Of a stretch of 64,000 nt of DNA, positions 55,706 through 64,000 are shown one piece after another. The stretch is from Phyllobacterium bourgognense (GTDB lineage Bacteria > Pseudomonadota > Alphaproteobacteria > Rhizobiales > Rhizobiaceae). Position 1 is the stretch's first letter. The number at the start of each line of letters is the position of its first letter. The notes under the pieces are model-generated. The model saw nothing but the letters and a program-made list of their open reading frames with translations. It ran no database searches and was not told where the DNA came from. The DNA is taken from contig NZ_QPJM01000001.1 in NCBI RefSeq assembly GCF_003337575.1, positions 248,001 through 312,000 of the forward strand, in the 5' to 3' direction. The translations under genes were made by a program, and so were the position numbers.

Positions 55706-56914
55706 CTACTTGTTCAAAACAGCGTCGATTTGCTTCTGTGCAGTACCAAGCGCAGTCTTCGCATCGCTCTGATGCGTCAGCGATGACTGTATGGCGGTGT
55801 AAATCGCCTTCGAAATCTTGGGCCACTCAGGATGAGGACCGCGATTGCGGGCATATTTCATGCTTTCCTCGAAGACGGCGTAGATGGCTGGTGTTTTTGG
55901 ATCATTCGACTTCACATTTGCGGCAGGCACAAAGCCAAAACGGTTCCAGACATCGGGCATCTTGCTATAGAGAAACTCCAGCAGGATAAAAGCTTCTTTG
56001 GGATGCTCGCTTTTGGCGAGAATAACGTTGTCGCCTTCGCCGAGCGCAGAGGCACGCGTGGCGCCTTCCTGGGGAATCGGCAAAAGCGCGGCGCGATAAT
56101 CGAATTTTGCTTCCCGCCCCATGCGAGGTAGTTCCCATGGGCCAGAAATGGCCATCGCTGCATTGCCGGCATTGAAGGTACCAGTCGAGTCAAACTGGCT
56201 GCGGATCAAGGTATCGGGAGATGCGAGCTTCTCGTCCAACAGCTTGCCCCAGAAATCCAGAACCTTGATGCCACCCTCGGTATCGACCTTGTTGTAGTCC
56301 CCGCCTGCCATTTGCAGCCAGGGCAGAAACTGGAAGGTGCCTTCTTCGGTAGCGACAGCCGAAAACGCCAGACCGTAGATATTTTTGGCCGGATCGCTGA
56401 GCTTCTTGGCGGCGGCGTATAGTTCGTCCCATGTCTTGGGCGGGTTGTCCGGATCCAGGCCTGTCGCCTTGAACATATCCGCATTGTAGTAGAGCGCCAG
56501 AGTGTTAGCTCCGCGTGGTATGCCGTAGATCTTGCCGTCCCAAGTGACCGAGGAAAGCGGTCCGGGGAAAATATCCTCCTTCTTGATGACCTTCGACTCC
56601 GCCAGCATGGGTCCCAGATCCAGCAGCAGACCGCGCGAGGCGAAGAGTGCGACTTCGGGATTGTCGATATACGTCACATCGGGCGATTCACCGGTCGCGG
56701 TAGCCCGCGCCAGATCGTTGACCATGTCGCGGAACTGAACCGTCTTGATGTTCAGCTTGATGTCCGGATGGGACTGCTCGAACTCGTCCTTCAACAGGTA
56801 CATGTACTGGTCCGGGCGATCGATCGTCCAGATATCCAGCGTTACCGGCTCGGCTTGAGCGGCACCGGACATAAACAGTGATGCGGCTGCGATCCATTTC
56901 ATAACTGCTTTCAT
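55706..56914 (-). CDS. Sugar ABC transporter substrate-binding protein
   Basis: 402 aa. Signal peptide MKAVMKWIAAASLFMSGAAQA, then a family-1 binding fold (LDIWTIDRPDQYMYLLKDEF; YGIPRGANTLALYYNADMF; MAISGPWELPRMG). The sugar is unknown; the adjacent isomerase and dehydrogenase suggest an uncommon polyol or sugar derivative. GAGGAGG precedes ATG 56914. Confidence 0.92.
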   Translation of the reverse strand: MKAVMKWIAAASLFMSGAAQAEPVTLDIWTIDRPDQYMYLLKDEFEQSHPDIKLNIKTVQFRDMVNDLARATATGESPDVTYIDNPEVALFASRGLLLDLGPMLAESKVIKKEDIFPGPLSSVTWDGKIYGIPRGANTLALYYNADMFKATGLDPDNPPKTWDELYAAAKKLSDPAKNIYGLAFSAVATEEGTFQFLPWLQMAGGDYNKVDTEGGIKVLDFWGKLLDEKLASPDTLIRSQFDSTGTFNAGNAAMAISGPWELPRMGREAKFDYRAALLPIPQEGATRASALGEGDNVILAKSEHPKEAFILLEFLYSKMPDVWNRFGFVPAANVKSNDPKTPAIYAVFEESMKYARNRGPHPEWPKISKAIYTAIQSSLTHQSDAKTALGTAQKQIDAVLNK

Positions 56915-56981
56915 GCTTTCCTCCTCTTGTTGCTGGTCCGGTCTGCTTGCTTCTTTGCGGCAAGATGGACCGGCGTCGGGT

Positions 56982-57884
56982 TTAGGGGTTAGGGACGTAT
57001 GAGCCGCCGCGGCTCTGCTTGAGATAGTTGAGCGAATGCACTTGCCCGGTCATTTCCAGTTCATTGCGATAAACAGGATCGTGCCAACCTTCGATGTCGA
57101 TCGAGCCTGACCACCCGGCAAGCCGCAGTTCGGAAATCACGTCGACCCAGTTGGTGTCGCCGAAACCGGGCGAGCGCATGAATACGAATTTCTCCTTGCC
57201 GAAGACGCCGTGCTCGCGGATGACCTCCCAGCGGATCGTCGCGTCCTTGCCGTGAACATGGAAGATCTTTGGTGCCCACTTACGAATTTGCGGCAGCGGG
57301 TCGATCAGATAGACCATCTGATGGCAAGGTTCCCATTCGAGACCGATATTATCGGCGGGAACTTCGTTGAAGATCATCTCCCAAGCGTCGGGATTGTGCG
57401 CAATGTTCCAGTCGCCGCTCGCCCAGTTGCCATCCATCGCGCAGTTTTCGAAGGCAAGTTTCAGGCCTTTGTCGGCAGCGCGCTTGGCCAGTTCTGTCCA
57501 GATTTTCCTGTATTGTGGCAGGCTTTCCTCGATTGGCTTACCGCGAACACGTCCCGTAAATCCGGCAATCGTCGTCGCGCCGAAATGGTGCGCGTTGTCG
57601 ATGAGCGCTTCCCAACCTTTCAACGTTTCACGGTCGATTTCTGTATCCTCGAGCGGATTGCCGAACATGCCAAGTGTCGACATGGTGACGTCCGCGTCGC
57701 CGATCGCTTCTTTCAGTTCCGCCGCAAGCCTTGGAAGATCCTTGTTCATCACCTGCCAGAAGAATGGTTCAACACTTTCGAAGCCGTGCGGCAAGATGCT
57801 TTTGACATAGGCGGCAGGGTCTGGCGCATTACCCTTGATCATAGTGCCGATACGGATGGCTTTTGCCGGGTTGTTCACTTCCAA
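56982..57884 (-). CDS. Sugar phosphate isomerase/epimerase-like TIM barrel
   Basis: 300 aa AP-endonuclease-2/xylose-isomerase-like barrel. Metal ligand candidates lie in LAFENCAMDGNW, IGLEWEPCHQM, IFHVHGKDATI and SIDIEGWHDP. Members are sugar or inositol isomerases. It follows the Gfo/Idh gene by 5 bases, so the two act in one pathway, as in IolE/IolG-like pairs, but I cannot name the sugar. Confidence 0.85.
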   Translation of the reverse strand: MEVNNPAKAIRIGTMIKGNAPDPAAYVKSILPHGFESVEPFFWQVMNKDLPRLAAELKEAIGDADVTMSTLGMFGNPLEDTEIDRETLKGWEALIDNAHHFGATTIAGFTGRVRGKPIEESLPQYRKIWTELAKRAADKGLKLAFENCAMDGNWASGDWNIAHNPDAWEMIFNEVPADNIGLEWEPCHQMVYLIDPLPQIRKWAPKIFHVHGKDATIRWEVIREHGVFGKEKFVFMRSPGFGDTNWVDVISELRLAGWSGSIDIEGWHDPVYRNELEMTGQVHSLNYLKQSRGGSYVPNP

Positions 57885-57889
57885 CTCCT

Positions 57890-58912
57890 TCAGATCGTGA
57901 TTTCGACGCGTCGTCCGGATTCGGCGCTGTCGATCGCACCGAACACCATGGCGAGGCTCTTGATATTTTCTGTGCCGACGGTCTCCGGTGGCGGACCGCC
58001 GCGCGTAGCTGCAATGAAATCCTGCATGACTCCGAGGTGACCGCCGATACGATCAGACGCGTCGAGGGGAGGGATATCGACGGCGGTCACCTCGGAAAAC
58101 AGGCCTTCTCTGCCGGAGGTGACGGCCTCGGCCCGTATGTCATCGTATCCGTCCCATACAATCGATCCCTTGCTGCCGATGACACGCCATGCACTCTCCC
58201 AGCTTGTGCGCAAACCGTCGGCGCACCAGCTGCCGCGATAAGTAAAAACCGCGCCATTGGTGAACTCGAAAATTGCGGCTGCCGATGACCCCTGGCTATA
58301 CCAGGAGCTGCCAGGCTCCCATTCGTGGGCGTAGACGGCATTGGCGGCGTCACCAGCAAGATAACGGGCGGCGTCGAATGTGTGGATCGCCATGTCGAGA
58401 AACAGAACGTGGCGCATCTCTTCGCGGAAACCGCCAAAATGCGGCGCAAGGAAAAACTCGCAATGGAGGCTCGTCACGTCGCCAATGGCGCCCGATCGAA
58501 TGAGCCTGCGGATGCGGCGTATTTGTGCCAGATACCGGCGATTTTGTACGATGGCATGAATTCGGCCAGTCTCACTCGCACGGCGAACGAGCTCGCGCGC
58601 TTCCTCTAGAGTTTCCGCCATTGGTTTTTCGGAAAGAACATGGCAGCCAGCCTCGAGCGCAGTGGCAACTGTTGCATGCCTGGCGGCCGGTATGACGATG
58701 TCGAAAAGGATGTTGGGAGAAGTCTGGGCAAGAACTTCAGTGAGATTGCTGCCGATGGTCGCGCTCTCCCAACCGAATTCCCTGGCGCGGTTTTCAGCGC
58801 GCCCGGTATCGAGATCGACTATGCCGACGATCTCCACATCGGTGATGGTGCGGGCGGCCTCGAACCATGCTTTGCTCATGGCTCCGCAGCCGACTAAAAC
58901 GGCACGTTGCAT
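57890..58912 (-). CDS. Gfo/Idh/MocA-family NAD(P)-dependent dehydrogenase
   Basis: 340 aa. The N-terminal Rossmann motif is VLVGCGAMSKAWFEA, followed by CHVLSEKPMAETLEEAREL with the conserved EKP. It oxidises or reduces a sugar or polyol. GGAGGAG lies 6 bases before ATG 58912; the frame extends to 59014 but the extra residues are not family-like. First gene of the six-gene operon (dehydrogenase, isomerase, binding protein, two permeases, ATPase). Confidence 0.9.
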   Translation of the reverse strand: MQRAVLVGCGAMSKAWFEAARTITDVEIVGIVDLDTGRAENRAREFGWESATIGSNLTEVLAQTSPNILFDIVIPAARHATVATALEAGCHVLSEKPMAETLEEARELVRRASETGRIHAIVQNRRYLAQIRRIRRLIRSGAIGDVTSLHCEFFLAPHFGGFREEMRHVLFLDMAIHTFDAARYLAGDAANAVYAHEWEPGSSWYSQGSSAAAIFEFTNGAVFTYRGSWCADGLRTSWESAWRVIGSKGSIVWDGYDDIRAEAVTSGREGLFSEVTAVDIPPLDASDRIGGHLGVMQDFIAATRGGPPPETVGTENIKSLAMVFGAIDSAESGRRVEITI

Positions 58913-58971
58913 ATTCCACTCCTCCCAACGGAAACCATCAAAAACCTGCAAAAACGATTGCAAATGGCGTC

Positions 58972-58985
58972 CGTAAACGTTTACG
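58972..58985. promoter_or_regulatory. LacI-type operator
   Basis: CGTAAACGTTTACG, a perfect 14-base palindrome with the central CG of LacI/GalR-family sites. It lies between the divergent dehydrogenase operon and the lacI-type gene, 60 bases from the first and 92 from the second start. Confidence 0.8.
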
Positions 58986-59077
58986 ATTTCAACTTGAAGA
59001 CTAAAGTTTGTCAATCCCTCATTTAGGTGTTTTATGAGGGGCGGCCCTCAAACGAGCGGCTCAGGAAGGAAAAAAGT

Positions 59078-60115
59078 GTGAGTATACGGGACCTTGCCCG
59101 CCATCTAAATATTTCCATCGGGACGGTTTCGCGGGCGCTGAATGGCAAGTCCGATGTCAATGCCGAGACTCGCGAACGTGTGTTTCTCGCGGCGAAAGAG
59201 CTCGGCTATGTCCCGAACCAGTCGGGCCGCAGCCTAAGACAGGGTACCACCAACACAATCGGTTTCATGATCGAATCATCTATTGAAACGGCCGACAATG
59301 GTGGCAGCTTCTTCATGCCGGTGTTCGAAGGAGTGCAGTCCGTATTCAGGCGGCATCAACTCGATCTCGTGGCTCTGTTGTGCGGAACCGATGAAGACCC
59401 CGGTGCTTATCTCAACCGCATAGTCGGACGTCGATTCGTCGACGGATTGATCATTTCCGCGACAATGCGCAATGACCCGCGAATAGCGCTCCTGCTCGAA
59501 CGGAAAATTCCCTTTGTGACGCTCGGCCGAAGCAATATCGGCGGGCAATATCCCTGGATCGACCTTGACTTTGAAGGCGTGGCGGCAACCGCAGTAACCC
59601 GCCTGCTGAATTTCGGTCATCGGGAAATTGCAATCGGCGTGCCAGCCAGTGACATCAATCTAGGCTACATTTTCGTGGAAGGTTACAAGCGCGCCTTGAG
59701 CGACCATGGCATTGGCTTCGATCCTGGACTCGTCTTTCCGGCAAGCGGCAACGAAGAAGGCGGCTACCAGGTTGCGAGCGCAATGCTGTCGCAGAAGCGG
59801 ATGCCGACCGCAGTCATTCTGGTCAATGAAAACATGGCGATCGGACTTTACCGGCGCTTCTACGAAGCAGGTATCCATCCGGGTCGCGATGTTGCGGTTA
59901 TTGGTTTTCGCGAGAGTACGCAAAGCCGCTTCTTGTCGCCCACGCTCACATGTTTCCGGATTTCGCTCCGCGATCTCGGCATCAAGCTAGCTGAAGCATT
60001 GCTTTCAACTATGCCGGCTTTCATGGGCAATTATCCGCAGGATAGCATTGAGTTGGTCTGGCCAATGGAATTGGTACCCGGCGAAAGCGATCATCTTTGC
60101 ATGGAACCTAGTTGA
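59078..60115 (+). CDS. LacI-family transcriptional regulator
   Basis: 345 aa. N-terminal helix-turn-helix SIRDLARHLNISIGTVSRALNG with hinge helix region GRSLRQGTTNTIGF, then a periplasmic-binding-type sensor (…VLGRSNIGGQYPWIDLDFEGVAATAV). The likely start is GTG 59078, with AGGAAGG 7 bases upstream; the frame extends to 59027. It should bind the adjacent palindrome and respond to the transported sugar or its phosphate. Confidence 0.9.
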   Translation: MSIRDLARHLNISIGTVSRALNGKSDVNAETRERVFLAAKELGYVPNQSGRSLRQGTTNTIGFMIESSIETADNGGSFFMPVFEGVQSVFRRHQLDLVALLCGTDEDPGAYLNRIVGRRFVDGLIISATMRNDPRIALLLERKIPFVTLGRSNIGGQYPWIDLDFEGVAATAVTRLLNFGHREIAIGVPASDINLGYIFVEGYKRALSDHGIGFDPGLVFPASGNEEGGYQVASAMLSQKRMPTAVILVNENMAIGLYRRFYEAGIHPGRDVAVIGFRESTQSRFLSPTLTCFRISLRDLGIKLAEALLSTMPAFMGNYPQDSIELVWPMELVPGESDHLCMEPS

Positions 60116-60200
60116 TGTTTACAGGGGGAGAGCTGCCCCGGCCAACTGAATTCGGTGATCCGTAAATTACGCCGCCAAATATTGCGGATCATTCTGTCTG

Positions 60201-61973
60201 TTACTGTGCCGTGAAATCGTTCGCTCGCGAAAGGCGATCGTCCCCTCCCGCTTTGACAATCCCCTCGCGAAGGTGATCCACGTCTGATTGCTGAGCGTAG
60301 TGCAAAGTGGCGAGGAAGGATTCTACGGCGAATTCGGGGAGAAGCGTTCTGACCTTCTTCATATGAGCTGCAGCAGCGATCTCATCGCCAAGCCAGCCGT
60401 AACATGCCGCGGCGAATGCGTGTTGGACCTGATCCATGACGGACAGATGCATGAATGCTTCAATCGCTTCGCCATACTGATGCGCAGCGAAATGTGCTTT
60501 TCCAAGATGACTCCAAAATCTTTCGGGGTGATGTGGATTCAGCCGCATTGCCTTGCGGATCCATTCGATACCCTCTTCGGGGCGCCCCAGCCACGTCAAT
60601 AGTTCCCCTTGCTGAACCACCACAAGGTCGTAGTTGGGATTAAGGGAGAGGGCACGCTCCTGGTGATAACGCGCTGTGGTTAGCGCGTTGTTGTTCACAC
60701 TAACCGCGGCCAAAATGCGATGCACATCGGCGTCGTTGTCATCCAGCGCCAAAGCCCGATCCAAAGCAGCAACGATTTCGCTCCAGACAGCGTCCTTGTC
60801 TTGGCACCAGCCATGGACCCAGGCCTGGCCAAGAATACACGCCCGCCAAGCATGGGCATGGGCATAACCCGGGTCGAGCGCAACTGCCCGGTCGATCAGA
60901 GACTGCGCCTGCATGTTGTCGGCGACTGTGCCTCTGTGATGCAGCACCTTGGCGGCCAGCGCGCACTCGTATGCCGCCATGTTTGCAGGTTTCGTCCGCC
61001 CAAGCTGGTCGCGCTGGGCCGCCTCGACACGCCCCGGTAAGGTTGCTGCTATCGCCGCTGTTATTTCATCCTGAATCGCAAATATGTCGTCCAGCCTGCG
61101 GTCGTATTTATCCGCCCAGATATGGGCGGCATTGGCTGCGTCGATGAGCTGGACCGTTACGCGCACCCTATCGCCAATCTTCCGGACGCTACCCTCCACC
61201 AGGTATTGAGCTCCGAGTTTCTCGGCGACTTCGCGCACATTTACAGCTCGGTTCTTGTACACGAAACTGGAATTGCGTGAGATGACGAACAGCTCGTGGC
61301 GGCGAGACAATTCCGTAAGGATGTCTTCGGTAAGACCGTCGGCGAAAAACTCCTGATCGGGGTCGCCGCTCATGTTGTTGAAGGGCAGAACGACTATCGA
61401 GGGTTTTGAGATAGATCGGTTTGCATCGAAGTCTCCCGGCTGAGCGGGCAACGTAGAGCGCTCAAGTCCGATACGAAACAGACGAACGGGACGGCTTATG
61501 TTTTTTAGTGTCTTCTCGCCCAGATCCTCGAGGGAGACTTCGAGACGATCAGCGATTTGCGTTGCCACTGCGCCGGTGACACAGATACCGCCCACGTCGG
61601 CAAGTTGTTCAATGCGGGAAGCAATATTCACACCGTCGCCGAAAATGTCATCGTCCTCAAAGATAATGTCGCCAAGATTAATGCCGATCCTGAATTCGAT
61701 CCGCCGATCCTGAGGCACGTCCGAATTGCGCCGCTGCATACGGTGCTGGATCTCGACGGCACACTTTACTGCGTCAGTAACGCTCTGGAACTCCACGAGC
61801 ATGCCGTCGCCCGTCGTCTTAATGATCCGGCCCTTGTTCTTTGCAATGGCGGGATCGATTAATTCTATCCGGTGCGTTTTGAGGCGGGCGATTGTGCCTG
61901 CTTCGTCCGCCTCCATCAGCCGGCTATAGCCCGCCATATCGGCTGCCAGGACTGCGGCTAGTCTCTGTTCCAT
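60201..61973 (-). CDS. Adenylate/guanylate cyclase-domain protein with TPR region
   Basis: 590 aa. The N-terminal class III cyclase domain (residues 1-170) has the metal-binding motifs ADMAGYSRLM and TTGDGMLVEF, and GINLGDIIFEDDDIFGDGVNIASRIEQ when read through. A TolB-like middle (IVVLPFNNMSGDPDQEFFADGL) and C-terminal tetratricopeptide repeats (AEALYL-type helices) follow. This three-part layout is common in Rhizobiales with many copies; whether each makes cAMP is mostly untested. ATG 61973 fits the conserved MEQRLAAVLAADMAGYS start. Confidence 0.88.
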   Translation of the reverse strand: MEQRLAAVLAADMAGYSRLMEADEAGTIARLKTHRIELIDPAIAKNKGRIIKTTGDGMLVEFQSVTDAVKCAVEIQHRMQRRNSDVPQDRRIEFRIGINLGDIIFEDDDIFGDGVNIASRIEQLADVGGICVTGAVATQIADRLEVSLEDLGEKTLKNISRPVRLFRIGLERSTLPAQPGDFDANRSISKPSIVVLPFNNMSGDPDQEFFADGLTEDILTELSRRHELFVISRNSSFVYKNRAVNVREVAEKLGAQYLVEGSVRKIGDRVRVTVQLIDAANAAHIWADKYDRRLDDIFAIQDEITAAIAATLPGRVEAAQRDQLGRTKPANMAAYECALAAKVLHHRGTVADNMQAQSLIDRAVALDPGYAHAHAWRACILGQAWVHGWCQDKDAVWSEIVAALDRALALDDNDADVHRILAAVSVNNNALTTARYHQERALSLNPNYDLVVVQQGELLTWLGRPEEGIEWIRKAMRLNPHHPERFWSHLGKAHFAAHQYGEAIEAFMHLSVMDQVQHAFAAACYGWLGDEIAAAAHMKKVRTLLPEFAVESFLATLHYAQQSDVDHLREGIVKAGGDDRLSRANDFTAQ

Positions 61974-62344
61974 TGATTTGCCAATATATCGATCACAAAA
62001 TGCGACTTCTACCGTATCGGGAGACCAGAAAGTATCCACGGTGATTTTATAGCACCCTGATGAAATCACCTATTGATTTTAGCGGCCTCTTCTGAAGAAG
62101 CTTGGTGCCGCACAGTCGAGTAAAGCGGAAGCGCGATCGGGTGCTCCAAATTGTCATCGAAATGCATATCGACTTCGGCCTTCGATGGTCTGATTCCATG
62201 TCGAGCTAATGGATAGGCATCCGGTATTATCAGGAAAAATCGGGGTAATCTGAGTACATAAGGGAAGTGAAGTGGTTAAAAGACGACGGGTTTGTTGCCG
62301 TCCTGTGTCGACCCGTTGTCGCATTTAAAAGAGACGAACCCACC
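61974..62344. other. Intergenic region upstream of the methyltransferase remnant
   Basis: 371 bases, divergent promoters expected. No repeat, RNA gene or operator was identified. Confidence 0.4.
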
Positions 62345-62975
62345 ATGAGCACAGCGAGGGACGGCCGTTTCTGGGATCGGACTTCAGTGAGGTACGCCAA
62401 GGGAACGATTGCAGATCAGGCTGGATATGAGTGCACGCTGGATCGGACCCGCACTCTATTAGCGTCGAACGACCGGGTATTGGAACTGGCCTGCGGGACA
62501 GGAACAACGGCGCTCCAGCTTTCAGGCGATGTGCAAAGCTATCTTGCGACGGATATTTCCAGTGGCATGATCGCGATTGCAAAAGGGAAGTGTGTTGACA
62601 AATCTATCCCGACGCTAGCCTTCCGCGCCGCCACCGCAGAGACGTTGACGTCCGAAGAGGCGCAGTTCGACACAGTTATAGGATTCAACTATCTCCATCT
62701 GGTCCGCGATCTGCCTGGGACGCTGCGCCGGATCCATACCTTGCTTGCACCGGAGGGCTTGTTCACTTCCAAAACACCATGCGTCGGAGATATGAACCCA
62801 CTTATCCGGATCGCCTTGTTGCCCGCAATGCGTGCGTTTGGCCTACACAGGCGTCTTTGGGAAGGTAGATCTCAACCAGCTTATATATGCGGCAGGCTTC
62901 GACATTATTGCCACTGAAAGCCATGCAACCAGGGGCAATGACAACCGCCCCTATATCGTGGCGCGAAAGAGATGA
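62345..62975 (+). pseudogene. Class I methyltransferase broken by a frameshift
   Basis: From ATG 62345 (MSTARDGRFWDRTSVRYAKG) the reading has SAM motif VLELACGTGTTALQL and continues correctly to MRAFG near 62840, then goes out of frame and stops at 62917. The next frame (+1) resumes with AYTGVFGKVDLNQLIYAAG and ends PYIVARKR at the stop at 62973-62975, the normal C-terminus. So one base is inserted (or two lost) in about 62838-62846, TTTGG. It would be about 209 aa if intact. It may be a pseudogene or a sequencing error. Confidence 0.8.
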
Positions 62976-63378
62976 TGTGAATGGCATGGGCCTGGTCTAG
63001 CTTCGCCGAATTCCGCATCTCGATGGCGAAACAGTCAGGTCAAAGTGCTCACGTCGCCGACTCCTCTATGCACCACCCTGAGTGCGATTTGGCAGACACG
63101 GCCTCGAAAACTGTGTCGTGCAACGCGAGCGCTTTCCCGAACACGAGAATCCGTTCGATCTAACGCAAATTTGAGCCAACTGACCCGGCATACTCGACAA
63201 CGAGGCGACATTGTGCTGGTGTCAGCAGCTGTTGCGTTCCAACGAAGGAATGTTGCGGCTACGAATCTGTTCGGTGTGACGCGGAGGGATTCGTTACGCG
63301 GGTAGTAAGGTTGACCCTGACCTGCCCGCGTCAAATAATCACTTTACCCACTCCATCTTTTTGAATACCGGAGAACAA
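62976..63378. other. Intergenic region without recognisable gene
   Basis: 403 bases. Short ORFs occur on both strands (for example 60 aa from 62981, 86 aa from 63045, 99 aa on the minus strand) but none has a ribosome site or a known family. It could be decayed coding sequence. Confidence 0.4.
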
Positions 63379-63645
63379 ATGTCGGAAAGAATGAACCGCT
63401 TCCTGGGAGACTCGCCCGGCCGGGTCCTTGTGAAACTGATCGTGGTCTCGCTGGTGGTTGGGGTCGTCATGAATGCTTTCGACTGGTCTCCTATCGACAT
63501 TCTTTATGGTTTCGAGAACTTCCTTCGTCGCATTTGGAATCTCGGTTTTGGCGCTATCGAACGTTTTGCCGCTTATTTCCTGCTCGGCGCGGTGGTTGTC
63601 ATTCCCTGCTTCATCATTTTGCGCTTGCTGAGTTATCGGCGCTAA
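63379..63645 (+). CDS. DUF6460-type small membrane protein
   Basis: 88 aa, beginning MSERMNRFLGDSPGRVLVKL with two hydrophobic helices (VVSLVVGVVMNAFDW; FAAYFLLGAVVVIPCFIIL). The pattern GDSPGRVxVKLxVxSLVVGxxM matches small Rhizobiales membrane proteins of unknown function. CGGAGAAC precedes ATG 63379. Confidence 0.8.
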   Translation: MSERMNRFLGDSPGRVLVKLIVVSLVVGVVMNAFDWSPIDILYGFENFLRRIWNLGFGAIERFAAYFLLGAVVVIPCFIILRLLSYRR

Positions 63646-63724
63646 ATTTCCGCTACAGCCAACTTCGGCCCGAAGGAGCCACAATTGCCGGATATCGGCG
63701 GACAGTCTCCTTCAGGAATCTCTC

Positions 63725-64000
63725 ATGTCCGAAAAGAATTTTTATCTGTCGCGCCGCAACTTTCTTGGCCTCACCGCGGCTGCGGTTCTGCCGCTATCTG
63801 CCTGCCAGACTGCCATGAAAACGCCAGGAAAAGTTGTGGGAGCTTCGGCTGCGGCTAATTCAAACGTGCAAGCGATCCGCTCCGCCAATGGCCTCGCCGG
63901 GTTGAGCGCTGATCCCATGCTGGAACGTGCCGCCTTACAACAGGCGGCCTACATGGCAAATGCTGGCCGCATGGCTCACACGACTAGCTGGGGTCGTGGC
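63725..64000 (+). CDS. CAP/SCP-domain lipoprotein, N-terminal part
   Basis: 92 codons present, cut by the right edge. The N-terminus has SRRNFLGLTAAAVLPLSAC: a twin-arginine-like motif together with a lipobox ending at Cys (residue 27), so it may be exported by Tat and then lipidated. The mature part leads into the CAP fold (IRSANGLAGLSADPMLERAALQQAAYMA; MAHTTSWGRG). CAP proteins are secreted or cell-envelope proteins of varied function. AGGA lies 8 bases upstream of the ATG. Confidence 0.82.
   Translation, partial: MSEKNFYLSRRNFLGLTAAAVLPLSACQTAMKTPGKVVGASAAANSNVQAIRSANGLAGLSADPMLERAALQQAAYMANAGRMAHTTSWGRG

Noticed and set aside
63035-63334. Opposing ORFs of 86 and 99 aa in the gap before the DUF6460-type gene
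   Set aside because: They overlap each other antisense, are Arg-rich and unrecognised; transposase remnants were considered but no motif or terminal repeats were seen.
1-64000. CRISPR arrays, insertion sequences, origin
   Set aside because: No regularly spaced repeats, transposase genes with terminal repeats, or clustered DnaA boxes were seen on reading.

Overview
The window reads as chromosome of an alphaproteobacterium of the order Rhizobiales (Hyphomicrobiales), most like the Phyllobacteriaceae/Brucellaceae. The evidence is the combination of a GcrA cell-cycle regulator, a short FtsZ2-type paralogue, a PodJ-like polarity protein, a class I lysyl-tRNA synthetase, a SAM-II riboswitch in front of metZ, the argD-argF-hslO cluster and a form II coxSLM cluster. 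No phage, insertion sequence, CRISPR array or replication origin was seen. Almost all of it is ordinary, densely packed chromosome. Genes are cut at both ends: a transglutaminase-like gene on the left and a CAP-domain lipoprotein gene on the right.

Layout. 1-8.1 kb: a truncated transglutaminase-like gene, two small ORFs, a flavin disulfide oxidoreductase, a marR-emrA-emrB multidrug efflux operon, and a second MarR regulator divergent from another DHA2-type exporter with a clear dyad between them. 8.1-13.2 kb: tRNA-Thr(CGT), form II coxSLM (molybdenum hydroxylase) and a nitronate monooxygenase. 13.3-20.6 kb: a membrane protein of unknown function with a TPR-methyltransferase, a TauE/SafE exporter with its TIGR02186-type partner, and a large PodJ-like protein. 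21.0-27.5 kb: a four-gene beta-oxidation operon (two acyl-CoA dehydrogenases, thiolase, FadB/J-type enzyme) behind a near-perfect dyad that is also found in front of the nitronate monooxygenase. 27.8-36.7 kb: S24 repressor-like protein, nuclease-like protein, VOC protein, lysK, solute-binding protein, cellulose-synthase-like glycosyltransferase, PPK2 and PhoR. 36.8-46.1 kb: gcrA, argD-argF-hslO, apaG, yjbR, metZ with SAM-II riboswitch and terminator, dCTP deaminase, tRNA-Gly(CCC) and ftsZ2.

46.3-52.5 kb is a GC-richer block: a TRAP transporter (dctPQM), a GntR/FCD regulator, kduI, kduD and a KdgF-like cupin, overlapping end to start. Together they would import unsaturated uronates from pectin or oligogalacturonate and convert them to 2-keto-3-deoxygluconate. 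52.8-60.1 kb is a second sugar system: a CUT1 ABC transporter, a xylose-isomerase-like TIM barrel protein and a Gfo/Idh/MocA dehydrogenase, divergent from a LacI regulator with a perfect CGTAAACGTTTACG operator between them. 60.2-64 kb: a cyclase-TPR protein, a methyltransferase gene broken by a frameshift, a DUF6460-type membrane protein and the CAP lipoprotein.

No wholly new system is evident. The best leads are regulatory: the dyad shared by the fad operon and the nitronate monooxygenase, a SAM-II aptamer whose 3' end overlaps a possible antiterminator, an unexplained plus-strand terminator in the gcrA-argD gap (a small RNA or an argD attenuator), and clusters of GANTC (CcrM/GcrA) sites upstream of ftsZ2 and of gcrA. 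All calls come from reading the sequence and its translations by eye; no database search was run.
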